DNA of 64,000 bases from Reticulitermes speratus (lineage: Eukaryota; Arthropoda; Insecta; Blattodea; Rhinotermitidae): contig JAJKFL010000010.1 in NCBI GenBank assembly GCA_021186555.1, forward strand, positions 22,298,586 through 22,362,585, written 5' to 3'. Position numbers and translations under genes: made by a program. Each line of letters starts with the position of its first letter. Position 1 is the first letter of the stretch. The notes under the pieces are model-generated. The model searched no databases. It saw nothing but the letters and a program-made list of their open reading frames with translations, and had not been told where the DNA came from. This document shows positions 45,854-55,705 of the stretch, one piece after another.

Positions 45854-45888
45854 CTGAAGATGTCCTGTAACAGGCCGAAACATATGTA
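45854..45888 (+). ncRNA. Hammerhead-like ribozyme motif near the FRL exon
   Basis: CUGAAGA, stem II CCUG/CAGG extended imperfectly, GAAACAUAUGUA. Stem I pairs CC/GG, then C-G and A-U beyond a mismatch. It lies about 210 bases past the FRL exon's donor site, on the antisense strand of that gene. Confidence 0.55.
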
Positions 45889-46099
45889 GGGGTAAATGAC
45901 ATTATTATAAGAATACAGTGCATATATTGGTATAATAAAACTTTTAATTAGACTTTGTATGTTCTTCCTAGAATTTGACATTCCACTTAAACGTACAAAC
46001 ACACGAAGGGTGAGGTAGAATTTACAACCAAACCACTATCTCTTTATCAACAGACGATAAAATGAACGCACCCGATCAAAGATCATAAAATGCACTCAC

Positions 46100-46183
46100 C
46101 TGATCACAGATAATATCCCACTTCTTCTCGTCATCGTACTGCTTAAGCAATTTCGCTTTGTCTGGAGGGAGATCCATGGACGC
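46100..46183 (-). CDS. Frl: Internal exon of formin-like protein FRL/FMNL (GTPase-binding N-terminal region)
   Basis: The minus strand reads a pyrimidine-rich tract ending in TTTCAG, then 84 bases, then GTGAGT, which are good acceptor and donor sites. The exon is 28 codons in phase 0 at both ends and encodes [20 protein letters not shown] followed by KWDIICDQ. From memory, FMNL1-3 and insect Frl carry a near-identical block ([20 protein letters not shown]-like) just after the ELEERF segment, in the GBD/FH3 regulatory region. FRL formins nucleate and elongate actin filaments and are controlled by Rho-family GTPases binding this region. No other FRL exon was recognised: the preceding one should lie above 46183 and the following one below 46100, probably outside the window. 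A SINE lies about 140 bases upstream of the acceptor and a hammerhead-bearing repeat about 210 bases past the donor. DAAM was considered, but its sequence here is different. This is the only host gene piece I can support. Confidence 0.9.
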
Positions 46184-46323
46184 CTGAAACAAACGAAAGT
46201 ATAAAATCAATTAGAAAATGGTATACCTGAAACACGTGAAAACATTCACAATTAAAACACCACACAATTGTTTTTGTCACGCATTTTTACCGTCTATACC
46301 AATTTTATCAGATAATACAACAA

Positions 46324-46552
46324 GCCGATCGCAGTGGCCGCGCGGTCTAAGGCGTGGGTGTGCGACCGCTCGCTTGCTGGGATTGCGGGTTCGAATCCCG
46401 CTGGGGGCATGGATGTCTGTCTGTTGTGAGTGTTGTGTGTTGTCAGGTAGAGGTCTCTGCGACGGGCTGATCACTCGTCCAGAGGAGTCCTACCGAGTGT
46501 GGTGTGTCTCAGTGTGATCGCGAAGCCTCGATAATGAGGAGGCCTTGTCCCA
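46324..46552 (+). mobile_element. SINE-E, in the intron just upstream of the FRL exon
   Basis: GCCGATCGCAGTGGCCGCGC, box B GGGTTCGAATCCCG, GTAGAGGTCTCTGCGACGGG and GCCTCGATAATGAGGAGGCC are present. It lies about 140 bases from the exon's acceptor, in the opposite orientation to the gene. Confidence 0.85.
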
Positions 46553-46599
46553 GCAAAAGGTATACATCCATTATTGTTGTATTAAACTTCAAGACAGAC

Positions 46600-46870
46600 G
46601 TAAAGGCCGAAACACGTGGGAGAATTAGAAGAATATATCTAAATACAGAAATTGTAAATAACTGTAATCTATAAATGATAATGAAACTTGAATATATGTG
46701 ATATATAACGTAATAGCAGACATAAACATTGGATGTAAAGTAAATGTACATTACGAGTCCCCTGAAGATGGCCTTGTAAAGGTTGAAACATATGTAGGGG
46801 TTAAAGAATGAAAAGTGAAAATATATTGCATTTTGTTGGTAATTTGTGAGTTGTTAAACAATGCACGGTG
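46600..46870 (+). mobile_element. Hammerhead element, plus-strand copy
   Basis: This is the counterpart of the 35.3-kb copy, with a partial motif at its start and an intact one at 46762. The direct order recalls the direct terminal repeats of Penelope-like elements. Confidence 0.6.
46762..46796 (+). ncRNA. Hammerhead-like ribozyme motif
   Basis: CUGAAGA, stem II GGCCUU/AAGGUU, GAAACAUAUGUA, with GUCCC/GGGGU able to pair as stem I. The flanks match the copy at 35.3 kb in reverse. A second, partial motif (GGCCGAAACACGTGGG) lies at 46600, giving a direct repeat of the motif within one element. Confidence 0.65.
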
Positions 46871-47420
46871 AAGATAATATTAAAAAAACGTAGGAGAGGT
46901 TAAATAATAATTACGTTTGTGATGCACGCAACTGTACCTTGTTCGTTGTTAGTGTCTGATGCAATAAATACAATTTTGTATATCGATGTTCCACACACAA
47001 AGGCCCACTTTCCTTTCTACTGGCACTGCTGTCTTGTAATACTGCCATAAAACAAAATTGTAACTCCTATTGACAGACTATTGACAGACAGCAATGATTA
47101 ATACTGTATGGACGTAGCATGAACTGAATTTCTTTCAGTTTCAACATCCTGGAGACGTTGGTTTTCTGTCAGAAGGCACTATTAGAATACAATGAGCTTG
47201 GTTTGTGCCGGAACTGAACTTCCCACTTCGTTTCCATGGCTACGGTTGTGACTGATATCATCACTGATATCATCACCGCTCTCTTACAAGGGAAACAAAA
47301 TGAAAATCTGAGTTACTTTTATGAGCACCAGATGGCAGCGATCGCTATGAAGCAGTCAAGAGGTAAGGATTAAGTCTTCAAAGACGAAAACTAATCTGAA
47401 TTATCTTAAAGCATGTCATC
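46870..47420. other. Unassigned sequence
   Basis: I see only a short direct repeat (TGATATCATCACTGATATCA near 47250). Confidence 0.5.
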
Positions 47421-47424
47421 CCGT

Positions 47425-47795
47425 TGTGTTGTTAATAGTACAAAAATTAAATCAGTATCTGTCCAAATACAAGTAAGTTCTATTTACTACATAGAACTAC
47501 ATGTTTCGACCTATCTCAGGTTCACAATTGCCCTTTAAAACATATTAACGAAAAAATATGCATTATGTAAGTACATTACATAACGTCGCCATTATTTTGT
47601 GAAAAGAGGACAACTCAATGTAGCTCAAGTGGCAGTTAGCCCCTTTTTACAAAACAGGGACATGCATATTTCTTCCTAAATATATTTTAAACCAACTGTG
47701 AACCTGAGGATGACCTGAGATAGGTCAAAACATGTAGCGATGTATAATAAATAGAATTTAGTTGAGTTGGGACAGATACTGATTTAGTTTTTTGT
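47425..47795. mobile_element. Inverted-repeat hammerhead element, mutated copy
   Basis: It has the same ends as the 21.2-kb element (AAATCAGTATCTGTCCAAAT and GACAGATACTGATTTAG). The left motif has an internal deletion and the right has CAAAAC instead of CGAAAC, so both cores look dead. Confidence 0.65.
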
Positions 47796-47802
47796 AACCT
47801 GA

Positions 47803-48895
47803 ATTATATTTAAGGGCTCAGCTCATACCGCGCAGTAAACACACACCGTCTCAGTTATACAAACCAGTCAGTTAACGTTGTACAGTGAAATAATCGCTGT
47901 TTGTTCTGAGATCCACACAAAACACATAAATACAGTCCGTACCGCGCAGTAAACACACTCCGTCTCAGTTATACAAACCAGTCAGTTAATGTTGTACAGT
48001 GAAATAATCGCTGTTTGTTCTGAGATCCACACAAAACACATAAATACAGTCCGTACCGCGCAGTAAACACACTCCGTCTCAGTTATACAAACCAGCCAGT
48101 TAAGGTTGTACAGTGAAAAAATCGCTGTTTGTTCTGAGATCCACACAAAACACATAAATACAGTCCGTACCGCGCAGTAAACACACTACGTCTCAGTTAT
48201 ACAAACCAGTCAGTTAATGTTGTACAGTGAAAAAATCGCTGTTTGTTCTGAGATCCACACAAAACACATAAATACAGTCCGTACCGCGCAGTAAACACAC
48301 TCCGTCTCAGTTATACAAACCAGTCAGTTAATGTTGTACAGTGAAAAAATCGCTGTTTGTTCTGAGATCCACACAAAACACATAAATACAGTCCGTACCG
48401 CGCAGTAAACACACTACGTCTCAGTTATACAAACCAGTCAGTTAATGTTGTACAGTGAAATAATCGTGGTTTGTTCTGAGATCCACACAAAACACATAAA
48501 TACAGTCCGTACCGCGCAGTAAACACACTCCGTCTCAGTTATACAAACCAGTCAGTTAATGCTGTACAGTGAAATAATCGCTGTTTGTTCTGAGATCCAC
48601 ACAAAACACATAAATACACTGTGTGGGCAAAACGTAGAATTTGTGGATGTTAAACCTGGCGGTACATATAGTAACCACTGGGCTTTAGGTGTGTACATAT
48701 GTATATTCAGTCCGTACCGCGCAGTAAACACACTCCGTCTCAATTATACAAACCAGTCAGTTAATGCTGTACAGTGAAATAATAGCTGTTTGTTCTGAGA
48801 TCCACACAAAACACATAAATACACTGTGTGGGCAGAACGTAGAATTGTTGAATGTTAAACCTGGCGGTACATATAGTAACCACTGGGCTTTAGAG
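47803..48895 (+). repeat. 114-bp repeat element, locus 6 (about 7 units plus a second short copy)
   Basis: The lead (CCTGAATTATATTTAAGG) is at 47805, the array runs to 48610, and the tail to about 48688. After GGGCTTTAGGTGTGTACATA a second single-unit copy with its own tail follows (48700-48895). The open frame at the last unit reads MLYSEIIAVCSEIHTKHINT and on into the tail (LCGQNVEF..GGTYSNHWAL); inner units stop after 25 codons. Confidence 0.95.
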
Positions 48896-48899
48896 GAAT

Positions 48900-49615
48900 A
48901 CGGTACATGAGGTTGGCGTAGGACGCTTTTAAAATTGTATTTATTGCATACATTTTCCAGGTGTCACAGGCGCATGCGTCACGCCACTGATCAGTGTTAA
49001 GCCAGTTTCACGACGTCTGCGGATTGGCCCGCAAGTGGACACACGCAAACACAATAAATTCACAGACATCCTAACTCGTCATTCGTCGCGTGCAAACAGA
49101 ATCGATATTAGAAACACGAGTACAGAAAGTTGGGTTCAAATACGAGTTACATAATCTAAAAATCTATTTAATGTTCAGCACATAAAAATCAATAAAGCTG
49201 CTGCAGCGAATTGTAACAGGAATGGAGTCATTCGTGAAACGTATACGAAGAACTGTCGTATAAATACAATATTATGCTTTTGGACACAAAAGTCAAATAT
49301 ATCGTTAAGTCGGCATTACCATTTTTCTACAACCGAAAAAAAAATACATGGAAATGAGCTTTGTTAAATTTTAATCACATCTGACTGTTCACTATACAGG
49401 GTCTTTATTTCATCGCCGCACCGAGCACGGTCGCTTTCTCGCACAGAAAGCCTGCATTGGCTGGGACATACCGTGACAGATTTGGTGCTTCGTACAGCGG
49501 TAAAAGAAAGACTACGTCAAAATGTCACATCTTATTGGCCGCACTTAGCAACAACGTGCAAGAGTGTGTTATAGCGTCACAATGTCGCTCCTCTATCTCC
49601 GTCTGCAATAATTTC
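48900..49615. other. Unassigned sequence
   Basis: ATACAGGGTCTTTATTTCAT (49395) may be a transposon end. No coding or repeat copy was recognised. Confidence 0.4.
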
Positions 49616-49621
49616 CGAATA

Positions 49622-50065
49622 CAGTAGCACCTCGGTTATCTGAACTTCGCTTAACCGAAACTCGGGTTAACCGAAACGCCTGTCAGGCGTTGCGATTCCC
49701 AGAACTGCCTGCCGCGAGACACCTCTGAGCCTCTCGCCGTCAGTTTGTTGTGTAAAGTTGACGTGTGCGGACTGTATCTGTAAATATCGTACACTTTGTT
49801 GTGTTGTACTGTATCTGTAAATATCGTACACTTTGTTGTGTTGTATTGTATCTGTAAATATCGTACACTTTGTTGTGTTGTATTGTATCTGTAAATATCG
49901 TACACTTTGTTGTGCCATAAATTTTATTAACATAAGACGTGTTTATGAATAAATGTTATTTTTATTGCACCTTATCACGTCAAGCCGAATTTCTGAATTA
50001 TTCGAGATATTGCTTATCCGAAATCGGGACCGCCCCGTTTATTTCGGATAATCGAGGTTCTACTG
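49622..50065. mobile_element. Tigger/pogo-like non-autonomous DNA transposon, TA duplication
   Basis: The left end is CAGTAGCACCTCGGTTATCT and the right end, reversed, CAGTAGAACCTCGATTATCC. Both are flanked by TA (49620-49621, 50066-50067). These ends resemble Tigger termini (CAGTAG..CCTCG.TTATCC). There is no transposase; the interior holds a 37-bp array. Confidence 0.8.
49765..49915. repeat. 37-bp tandem array, 4 units, inside the Tigger-like element
   Basis: CTGTATCTGTAAATATCGTA and ACTTTGTTGTGTTGT repeat with a 37-base period. The unit belongs to the transposon's interior. Confidence 0.9.
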
Positions 50066-50162
50066 TATATTTAAATACGGCAAGGTCTTTCTCAAATGCA
50101 GTGTCTAAACCGAACAGTGATTCACTTCTCATGTCTAATATACTCCTGGTGAACTCGCTTTG

Positions 50163-51058
50163 GAAGAGGCTACGGACCTGTCGTAAGACAGACTGCAGAA
50201 TGAAGAGGCTACGGACCTGTCGTAAGACAGACTGCAGAATGAAGAGGCTACGGACCTGTCGTAAGACAGACTGCAGAATGAAGAGGCTAAGGACCTGTCG
50301 TAAAACAGAATGCAGAATGAAGAGGCTACGGACCTGTCGTAAGACAGACTGCAGAATGAAGAGGCTACGGACCTGTCGTAAGACAGACTACAGAATGAAG
50401 AGGCTAAGGACCTGTCGTAAGACAGACTGCAGAATGAAGCGGCTACGGACCTGTCGTAAGACAGACTACAGAATGAAGAGGCTACGGACCTGTCGTAAGA
50501 CAGACTACAGAATGAAGAGGCTAAGGACCTGTCGTAAGACAGACTGCAGAATGAAGAGGCTACGGACCTGTCGTAAGACAGACTGCAGAATGAAGAGGCT
50601 ACGGACCTGTCGTAAGACAGACTGCAGAATGAAGAGGCTACGGACCTGTCGTAAGACAGACTGCAGAATGAAGAGGCTACGGACCTGTCGTAAGACAGAC
50701 TACAGAATGAAGAGGCTAAGGACCTGTCGTAAGACAGACTGCAGAATGAAGAGGCTACGGACCTGTCGTAAGACAGACTACAGAATGAAGAGGCTAAGGA
50801 CCTGTCGTAAGACAGACTGCAGAATGAAGAGGCTACGGACCTGTCGTAAGACAGACTACAGAATGAAGGGGCTAAGGACCTGTCGTAGGACAGACTGCAG
50901 AATGAAGAGGCTACGGACCTGTCGTAAGACAGACTACAGAATGAAGAGGCTAAGGACCTGTCGTAAGACAGACTGCAGAATGAAGAGGCTACGGACCTGT
51001 CGTAAGACAGACTGCAGAATGAAGAGGCTACGGACCTGTCGTAAGACAGACTGCAGAA
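50163..51058. repeat. 39-bp tandem array, 23 units
   Basis: GAAGAGGCTACGGACCTGTC and GTAAGACAGACTGCAGAAT repeat every 39 bases (13 codons), producing an open frame of RMKRLRTCRKTDC repeats. The array starts about 100 bases after the Tigger-like element. Two variants (CTACGG/CTAAGG and TGCAG/TACAG) intermix. Confidence 0.95.
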
Positions 51059-51087
51059 TTAATGAATAAGACACAACTAGTGTCTGG

Positions 51088-51180
51088 ATATTCAGCCAGG
51101 GATCAGCAAATTTTCCAAAAATCTAGACGCCACCTCCAAATCCTAGTCGCCAGAATGGTGACATAAGCAAGGTCCACACT
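51088..51180 (-). mobile_element. Short dispersed repeat, copy 2 (partial)
   Basis: On the minus strand, CTGGCGACTAGGATTTGGAG and GTGGCGTCTAGATTTTTGG match copy 1. Its other half may continue near 51310 (GGCGACACGGCGCCCGG). Confidence 0.5.
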
Positions 51181-51525
51181 GAGGACCCACAGTTCTGCAG
51201 TGACCTGTGAACCTGACTGTTATCTAGCGCCTTCTACTCGGTACATGTGAACTGATACACATTTTTGTGTGCAAGGGAATAAACAGCAATAATTACGCTG
51301 AAAGTCAGTTTCCTGGGCGACACGGCGCCCGGAATTTGGCACGAAAGTGTTACATAAATGAACTACATGCTAACCTTGCAAGGCACAATGACGAGGAAGT
51401 CGTACCTGAATGAAGTGGTCAGTGGTTTGGGCCCATTCTGACTACAGGTGTCGGACACGTGCAATAGTTAGCATTTAATCCTGGGCCACTGGGGTACAAC
51501 GGCAGTTTACACCTTAGTCCTAAAG

Positions 51526-52093
51526 GTAAAAAACAGGGTAAACTAATTCTTGGACAGGTCCTTTGGGATCCAATTGGTTGAGGCTCCTAGATTGCAGGAC
51601 AATCGACACATGAAGGTGGTAAGGTTATCAGCCCTACGCACCGCCGCCTTTTTTTTTCAAATGGCTCGACAGCCCCTTAGGGGCCTAGGCCGCCTCATTT
51701 TTCGAGGCTTCACGATCACACTTTTTAGACACACCACACTCGGTAGGACTCCTCTGGACGAGTGATCAGCCCGTCACACAGACCTCTACCTGACAACACA
51801 CAACACTCACAACAGACAGACATCCATGCCCTAGGCGGGATTCGAACCCACAATCCCAGTAAGCGAGCGGCCGTGGACCCACGCCTTAGACCGCACGGCC
51901 ACTGGGATCGGCACCGGCCGCCTTTACCCCCCCAAATAGTCCTGGTACTCATGTTAGAAGCTGAGTCGACCCCAGGGCCATAGTGCGGCCGGAAAGATTG
52001 TCAACGAAAAATTCCAACGACACCATCGGGAATCGAACCCGCAACCTTCAAGCTTGTAGCGCAGTGCCTCAACCAACTGCGCCATCGCGTGTC
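51526..52093 (-). mobile_element. SINE-B split by a SINE-E insertion, 14-bp target duplication
   Basis: The distal part lies at 51526-51640 and the head part at 51915-52093, with SINE-E between. CCTTAGTCCTAAAG is identical at 51512-51525 and 52094-52107, so the whole nest is one original insertion. Confidence 0.9.
51641..51914 (-). mobile_element. SINE-E, full-length, inserted in a SINE-B
   Basis: The poly-A end (T-run at 51650) through the body to GGCCACTGGGATCGGC is complete. CACCGCCGCCTTT and CACCGGCCGCCTTT flank it and mark the target duplication. Confidence 0.85.
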
Positions 52094-52589
52094 CCTTAGT
52101 CCTAAAGAGGCTACTCAAACAGGTCACCGTTAATAAAACAGTTTAAAGATGGTATTACGAGAAATGATCTTGGTCGTTGATTGACAGTTGTCTCGCCCAC
52201 CAAAAAGGACAGCTATAGTGCACACAACATCATAACGGAGATCGATGAACACTGACTTCGAGGAGACCAGAACTCGTCACAAATAGGGAGAGAAGACAGA
52301 ATGTGGGGTTGCCTATACTACAGGGGAATCTGTCGTACTAGCAGGAAGGATCCTCAAAATGATTGTTTGCTTCTGGCTGCCGCTACACAATCGATACGTC
52401 TGGCTCCAGCCTCCCAAAATACAACACATCTTTCTGCCTCTGGTCCTAACGTCCTTCACGCACTGCAGAATAATGCGACTGGCGCACACCGCGAAGAACT
52501 ATGCAACACTGCAGGCATCAACACAACACAACTGTCAACACGCCCCTGAAGCCACGCTGTATAAAACTCCTGATGTCACACAAGGATAA

Positions 52590-52848
52590 GAAAGGTAAAG
52601 GTAAAACAATCCCATTACAGGCCTGGACAGGCCCTTGGGGTTCCAGGAGGTTGAGGCTCCCAGATTTCTAGACAATCGGCACAAGAAGGTGGTAAGGTTG
52701 TCAGCCCTATGCACCGGCCGCCTTTACCCTTCAGGAAATATCCCCGGTACTCATTTCTGTTAGAGGCTGAGTCGACCCCGGGGCCATAGTGCGACCGGAA
52801 GGATTATGTCAATGAAAAATTCCAATGACACCATCGGGAATCGAAGCC
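52590..52848 (-). mobile_element. SINE-B, head-truncated
   Basis: It starts with the AAGGTAAAGGTAAAA tail and runs to ACACCATCGGGAATCGAAGC, where the head breaks off. Confidence 0.8.
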
Positions 52849-52918
52849 TAAAACGGTTTACCTTCCCTGTGCTCAATTAAATACCACGCAATGAAGGCGT
52901 ATGGTGGAGTGGAGTTAC

Positions 52919-52957
52919 AGTTAATTAAATTTCAGCTTGTGCTGAAATTTAATTACC
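52919..52957. repeat. Perfect short inverted repeat
   Basis: TTAATTAAATTTCAGC and GCTGAAATTTAATTA flank a TTGT loop. Confidence 0.85.
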
Positions 52958-53400
52958 TGCCTCTCTAAGATGATAACCGGTGTTAGTCAAGAAATCGCCA
53001 GTTTTAATGAAACCCATAGGTTTATCAGCGCTAGCAGTCGATGAAAGATGCTTTGGTCTACGTTTCAAGAACTTGTCTACTACGTCACAACCACACCCTG
53101 TGGAAACGGATGTTGACGAGCCTAACTTGCACAATATCCAATCTGATATAAAACCAACATACGAAAGCAACATAGCAGAGACACTGTCGGTGAAAATGGC
53201 GTTTCCGTTCCGTGATCCAGCGCTAACAATTGAAAGACGGACCCCCGAATATGGAGGCAACTCAGATGCCTCCATTACAAATAGGCCTATATCCTTGCCT
53301 GAACCCTTCACGGTTAATTCCGATACAACGACCATCACTTTTCTGAAGTCAACACAACTTTCTTGCTGTTTCCAGTAAAAACATGTTTCGACTTTTCACA
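52958..53400. other. Long overlapping frames on both strands, origin unknown
   Basis: A 132-codon plus frame and a 129-codon minus frame overlap. The plus frame (MLVKKSPVLMKPIGLSALAV at its start) runs up to a weak hammerhead-like motif (53385-53418, minus, CTGAAGA..CGAAACATGT without a clear stem II). It may be part of a Penelope-like or other element; I recognise no domain. Confidence 0.3.
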
Positions 53401-53704
53401 TTACACCATCTTCAGGTCCATATACATAAAAACGTTACAGAAAAATTTAAAACATTTAAACGATACTGACTTTACTAGCGACGTCAATTTGGCTCGCACG
53501 ATCCCCTTACACCGACGATATGTCACAAAAGAAACTGCACAAATGTACACACAACCACAAATATTCAGACCGTGTCTCACAAAAGTGTAGTGTAAAACTT
53601 TACAACTTAAAATCTACAGGTGAGGATGATTTAATGTACACCCTGTACTACCAGACTTCAACCGGAACGCTGTTGTCTTAAGTTACGCTGCAGTCGCGTA
53701 TTCC

Positions 53705-53979
53705 GGGCCGGGGTAGCGTAGTCGGTATAGCGACTACGCTACGATCTGGACGGTCCGGGGGTCGAATCCCTTTGGGGCGAGATTTTCAGCACCCGTCCAG
53801 ACCGGCCCTGGGGCCTACCCAGCCTCCTGTACAATGGGTACCGGGTCATTACCGGGGTAAAGTGGCCGGGGCGTGGCGTTGACCACCCACCCTCATCTAG
53901 CGCCGAGGTTAAAGAAAGAGTAGAGCTATACCTCTACTCCCCCTCTGGACCTTCATGGCCTGTTGTAGGGAGAACTTTA
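53705..53979 (+). mobile_element. SINE-A, full-length, 14-bp target duplication
   Basis: The head is slightly diverged (GGGCCGGGGTAGCGTAGTCG). CAGTCGCGTATTCC is repeated exactly at 53691-53704 and 53980-53993. Confidence 0.9.
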
Positions 53980-53999
53980 CAGTCGCGTATTCCAGCAAG

Positions 54000-54430
54000 A
54001 TGTGTGAACGATGCCCGTAACAGCAGGTCCGTACTTGTAGTTACTAATTTCACGGGTGTCTGTCATGTAGAAAAACGTTATGTACGCCACTATACAGGGT
54101 GTTCTAACACGTATACGTATGCAGTCCAACCGTAAATACAAGAATGCTTAATTTATTTACAGATATGGAATACGGAGTCGAATAAAACTACGCCAGTAGT
54201 TCCGTAAAAAAGTGAATATTACGAACAGCCCAAAACTTTTAAAACTTTTTAAAACAGTTTTTTGAACATACATCTACGTGAGATTTTAAGATTCTAATAG
54301 ACTACAGTACACATCGTACAATTTTAAAAGAGTTTTGAACTTCATTTACCTATGGTTTTTATATTTTAACAGACTATTGTACATATTGTGTATTTGTTTT
54401 TAATATGTAAATAATTGGTAGCACACGACA
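54000..54430. other. Unassigned A/T-rich sequence
   Basis: TATACAGGGTGTTCTAACAC (54091) may be a transposon end. The rest probably belongs to the hammerhead element at 54435. Confidence 0.4.
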
Positions 54431-54434
54431 ACCC

Positions 54435-54470
54435 CTGAAGATGGAACCTTAGAGTTCCGAAACACGTGTA
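54435..54470 (+). ncRNA. Hammerhead-like ribozyme motif
   Basis: CUGAAGA, stem II GGAAC/GUUCC (five pairs, CUUAGA loop), GAAACACGUGUA. Stem III is a CACGUG palindrome. ACCC before and GGGU after the motif give four stem I pairs. Confidence 0.65.
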
Positions 54471-54879
54471 GGGTGAGGGGTAACAGGCCAGAATAAAATT
54501 GGTCAATATAGAGCATTAGTCGGTTTTGTTATTTGATTAGAAAATGCACGGTGTTAATACTGTGAAATTCGTAAATACAAGAGTTTAGTCATTAAAGACG
54601 AAACCTTACTAAGGAGTCCATTCTTCTGGGATATAACGGTGCGTCACAATATCAGATCGCGATGTTTCGAAAGACAGCACTGTTTTCAACTTCACGGGTC
54701 AATAATTTTAGAAGAATCCTCCTAAGAACCCACATTGACGAGAAGAATTCTTCTTGGACGTATTCACCTTTGAAAACAAAGGCAGTATGTCGAAACGTCG
54801 AGCTGCGATCACTGCCTGATACATCGTCAAATCCAGAAGCAGGCAATCCTCAGCTACACTGCGACATCTTATGGCTTAA

Positions 54880-55415
54880 CTGTGCCATTTAATCTTCAGC
54901 AGCTCTTGGCGTCCTTTCGTGAAGACAAACGCGAGATGACGATGATGATAATGATTTTTATTATGATCATCGACTACGGGGCAATAACTGTTATGATCCG
55001 GGGGGGGGGGGGGATAACAGAGACATGAATTAATCGTTTTTACTAAAGCAAAAAATACAGCGTGGTCTCCGGGCGCCAAATCAATGATCCGTAACGGGTA
55101 ACCTTCGTAGAAGTTCGTAATAAAACGTCACGAAACGTCACAAAAACGGAAAAGCGACTCCACGAAACAGGAGACGCTCAACTGTAAGTAACCACCAGGA
55201 ATTCATCGTAATACAGTACAGATTTTAACGCAAGGGGCCCAGTAATGCAAGTACAAAAAACCGCTTTCAAATTCCACCTCATCCTCATGACCAGATCCTA
55301 ATAACACTATCGTGTAATTAAGAATCAATGCGTAAGGTGTGGATGTAACAAAATATATGGTCCTTCTTTTATTTGGCAAACACCGTTTGTCTCACCATGT
55401 CCGCTAGTTTATCTT
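54880..55415. other. Unassigned sequence
   Basis: I see a GAT/ATG-rich stretch, a G-run at about 55000 and a T-run before the SINE-D. Confidence 0.5.
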
Positions 55416-55417
55416 TT

Positions 55418-55650
55418 TTTTTTTTTTGAAGGGCCCCGCAGCAGGTGCTACGGACGAACCACAGCCTTGAGGCTTATTGTGCAACCCTGTGATGAAGATG
55501 ATTAGTTTTTTTTTTTCGTTTTCCGTGTAATGGAGCACCGATGGAATGAAACTGACAGGTGAAAACCGAAGTACTCGGGGAAAAACTTGTCCACCACAAA
55601 TCACACATGGACTGACCCGGAATCGAACCAGCCTGAGCCATATTAGATGT
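55418..55650 (-). mobile_element. SINE-D, nearly complete
   Basis: On the minus strand the head is partial (ATGGCTCAGGCTGGTTCGAT), then CCATGTGTGATTTGTGGTGG, CGAGTACTTCGGTTTTCACC and the end GCGGGGCCCTTCAAAAAA. An internal A-run is seen at 55506-55517. Confidence 0.75.
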
Positions 55651-55705
55651 TGTGGAAACTGCACGCATTGCAAACAGAGACATACCATTGAATTTTAACC
55701 ATCTA

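Noticed and set aside
49939..51069. 376-codon frame with RMKRLRTCRKTDC repeats
   Set aside because: A by-product of a 39-bp array. The first codons lie in a Tigger-like transposon.
52980..53378. 132-codon plus-strand frame as a gene
   Set aside because: No recognised domain, no splice signals, an equally long frame on the opposite strand, and repeat sequences on both sides.
53385..53418. Hammerhead-like motif on the minus strand
   Set aside because: Both core halves exist, but the bases between them do not form a hairpin next to the core.
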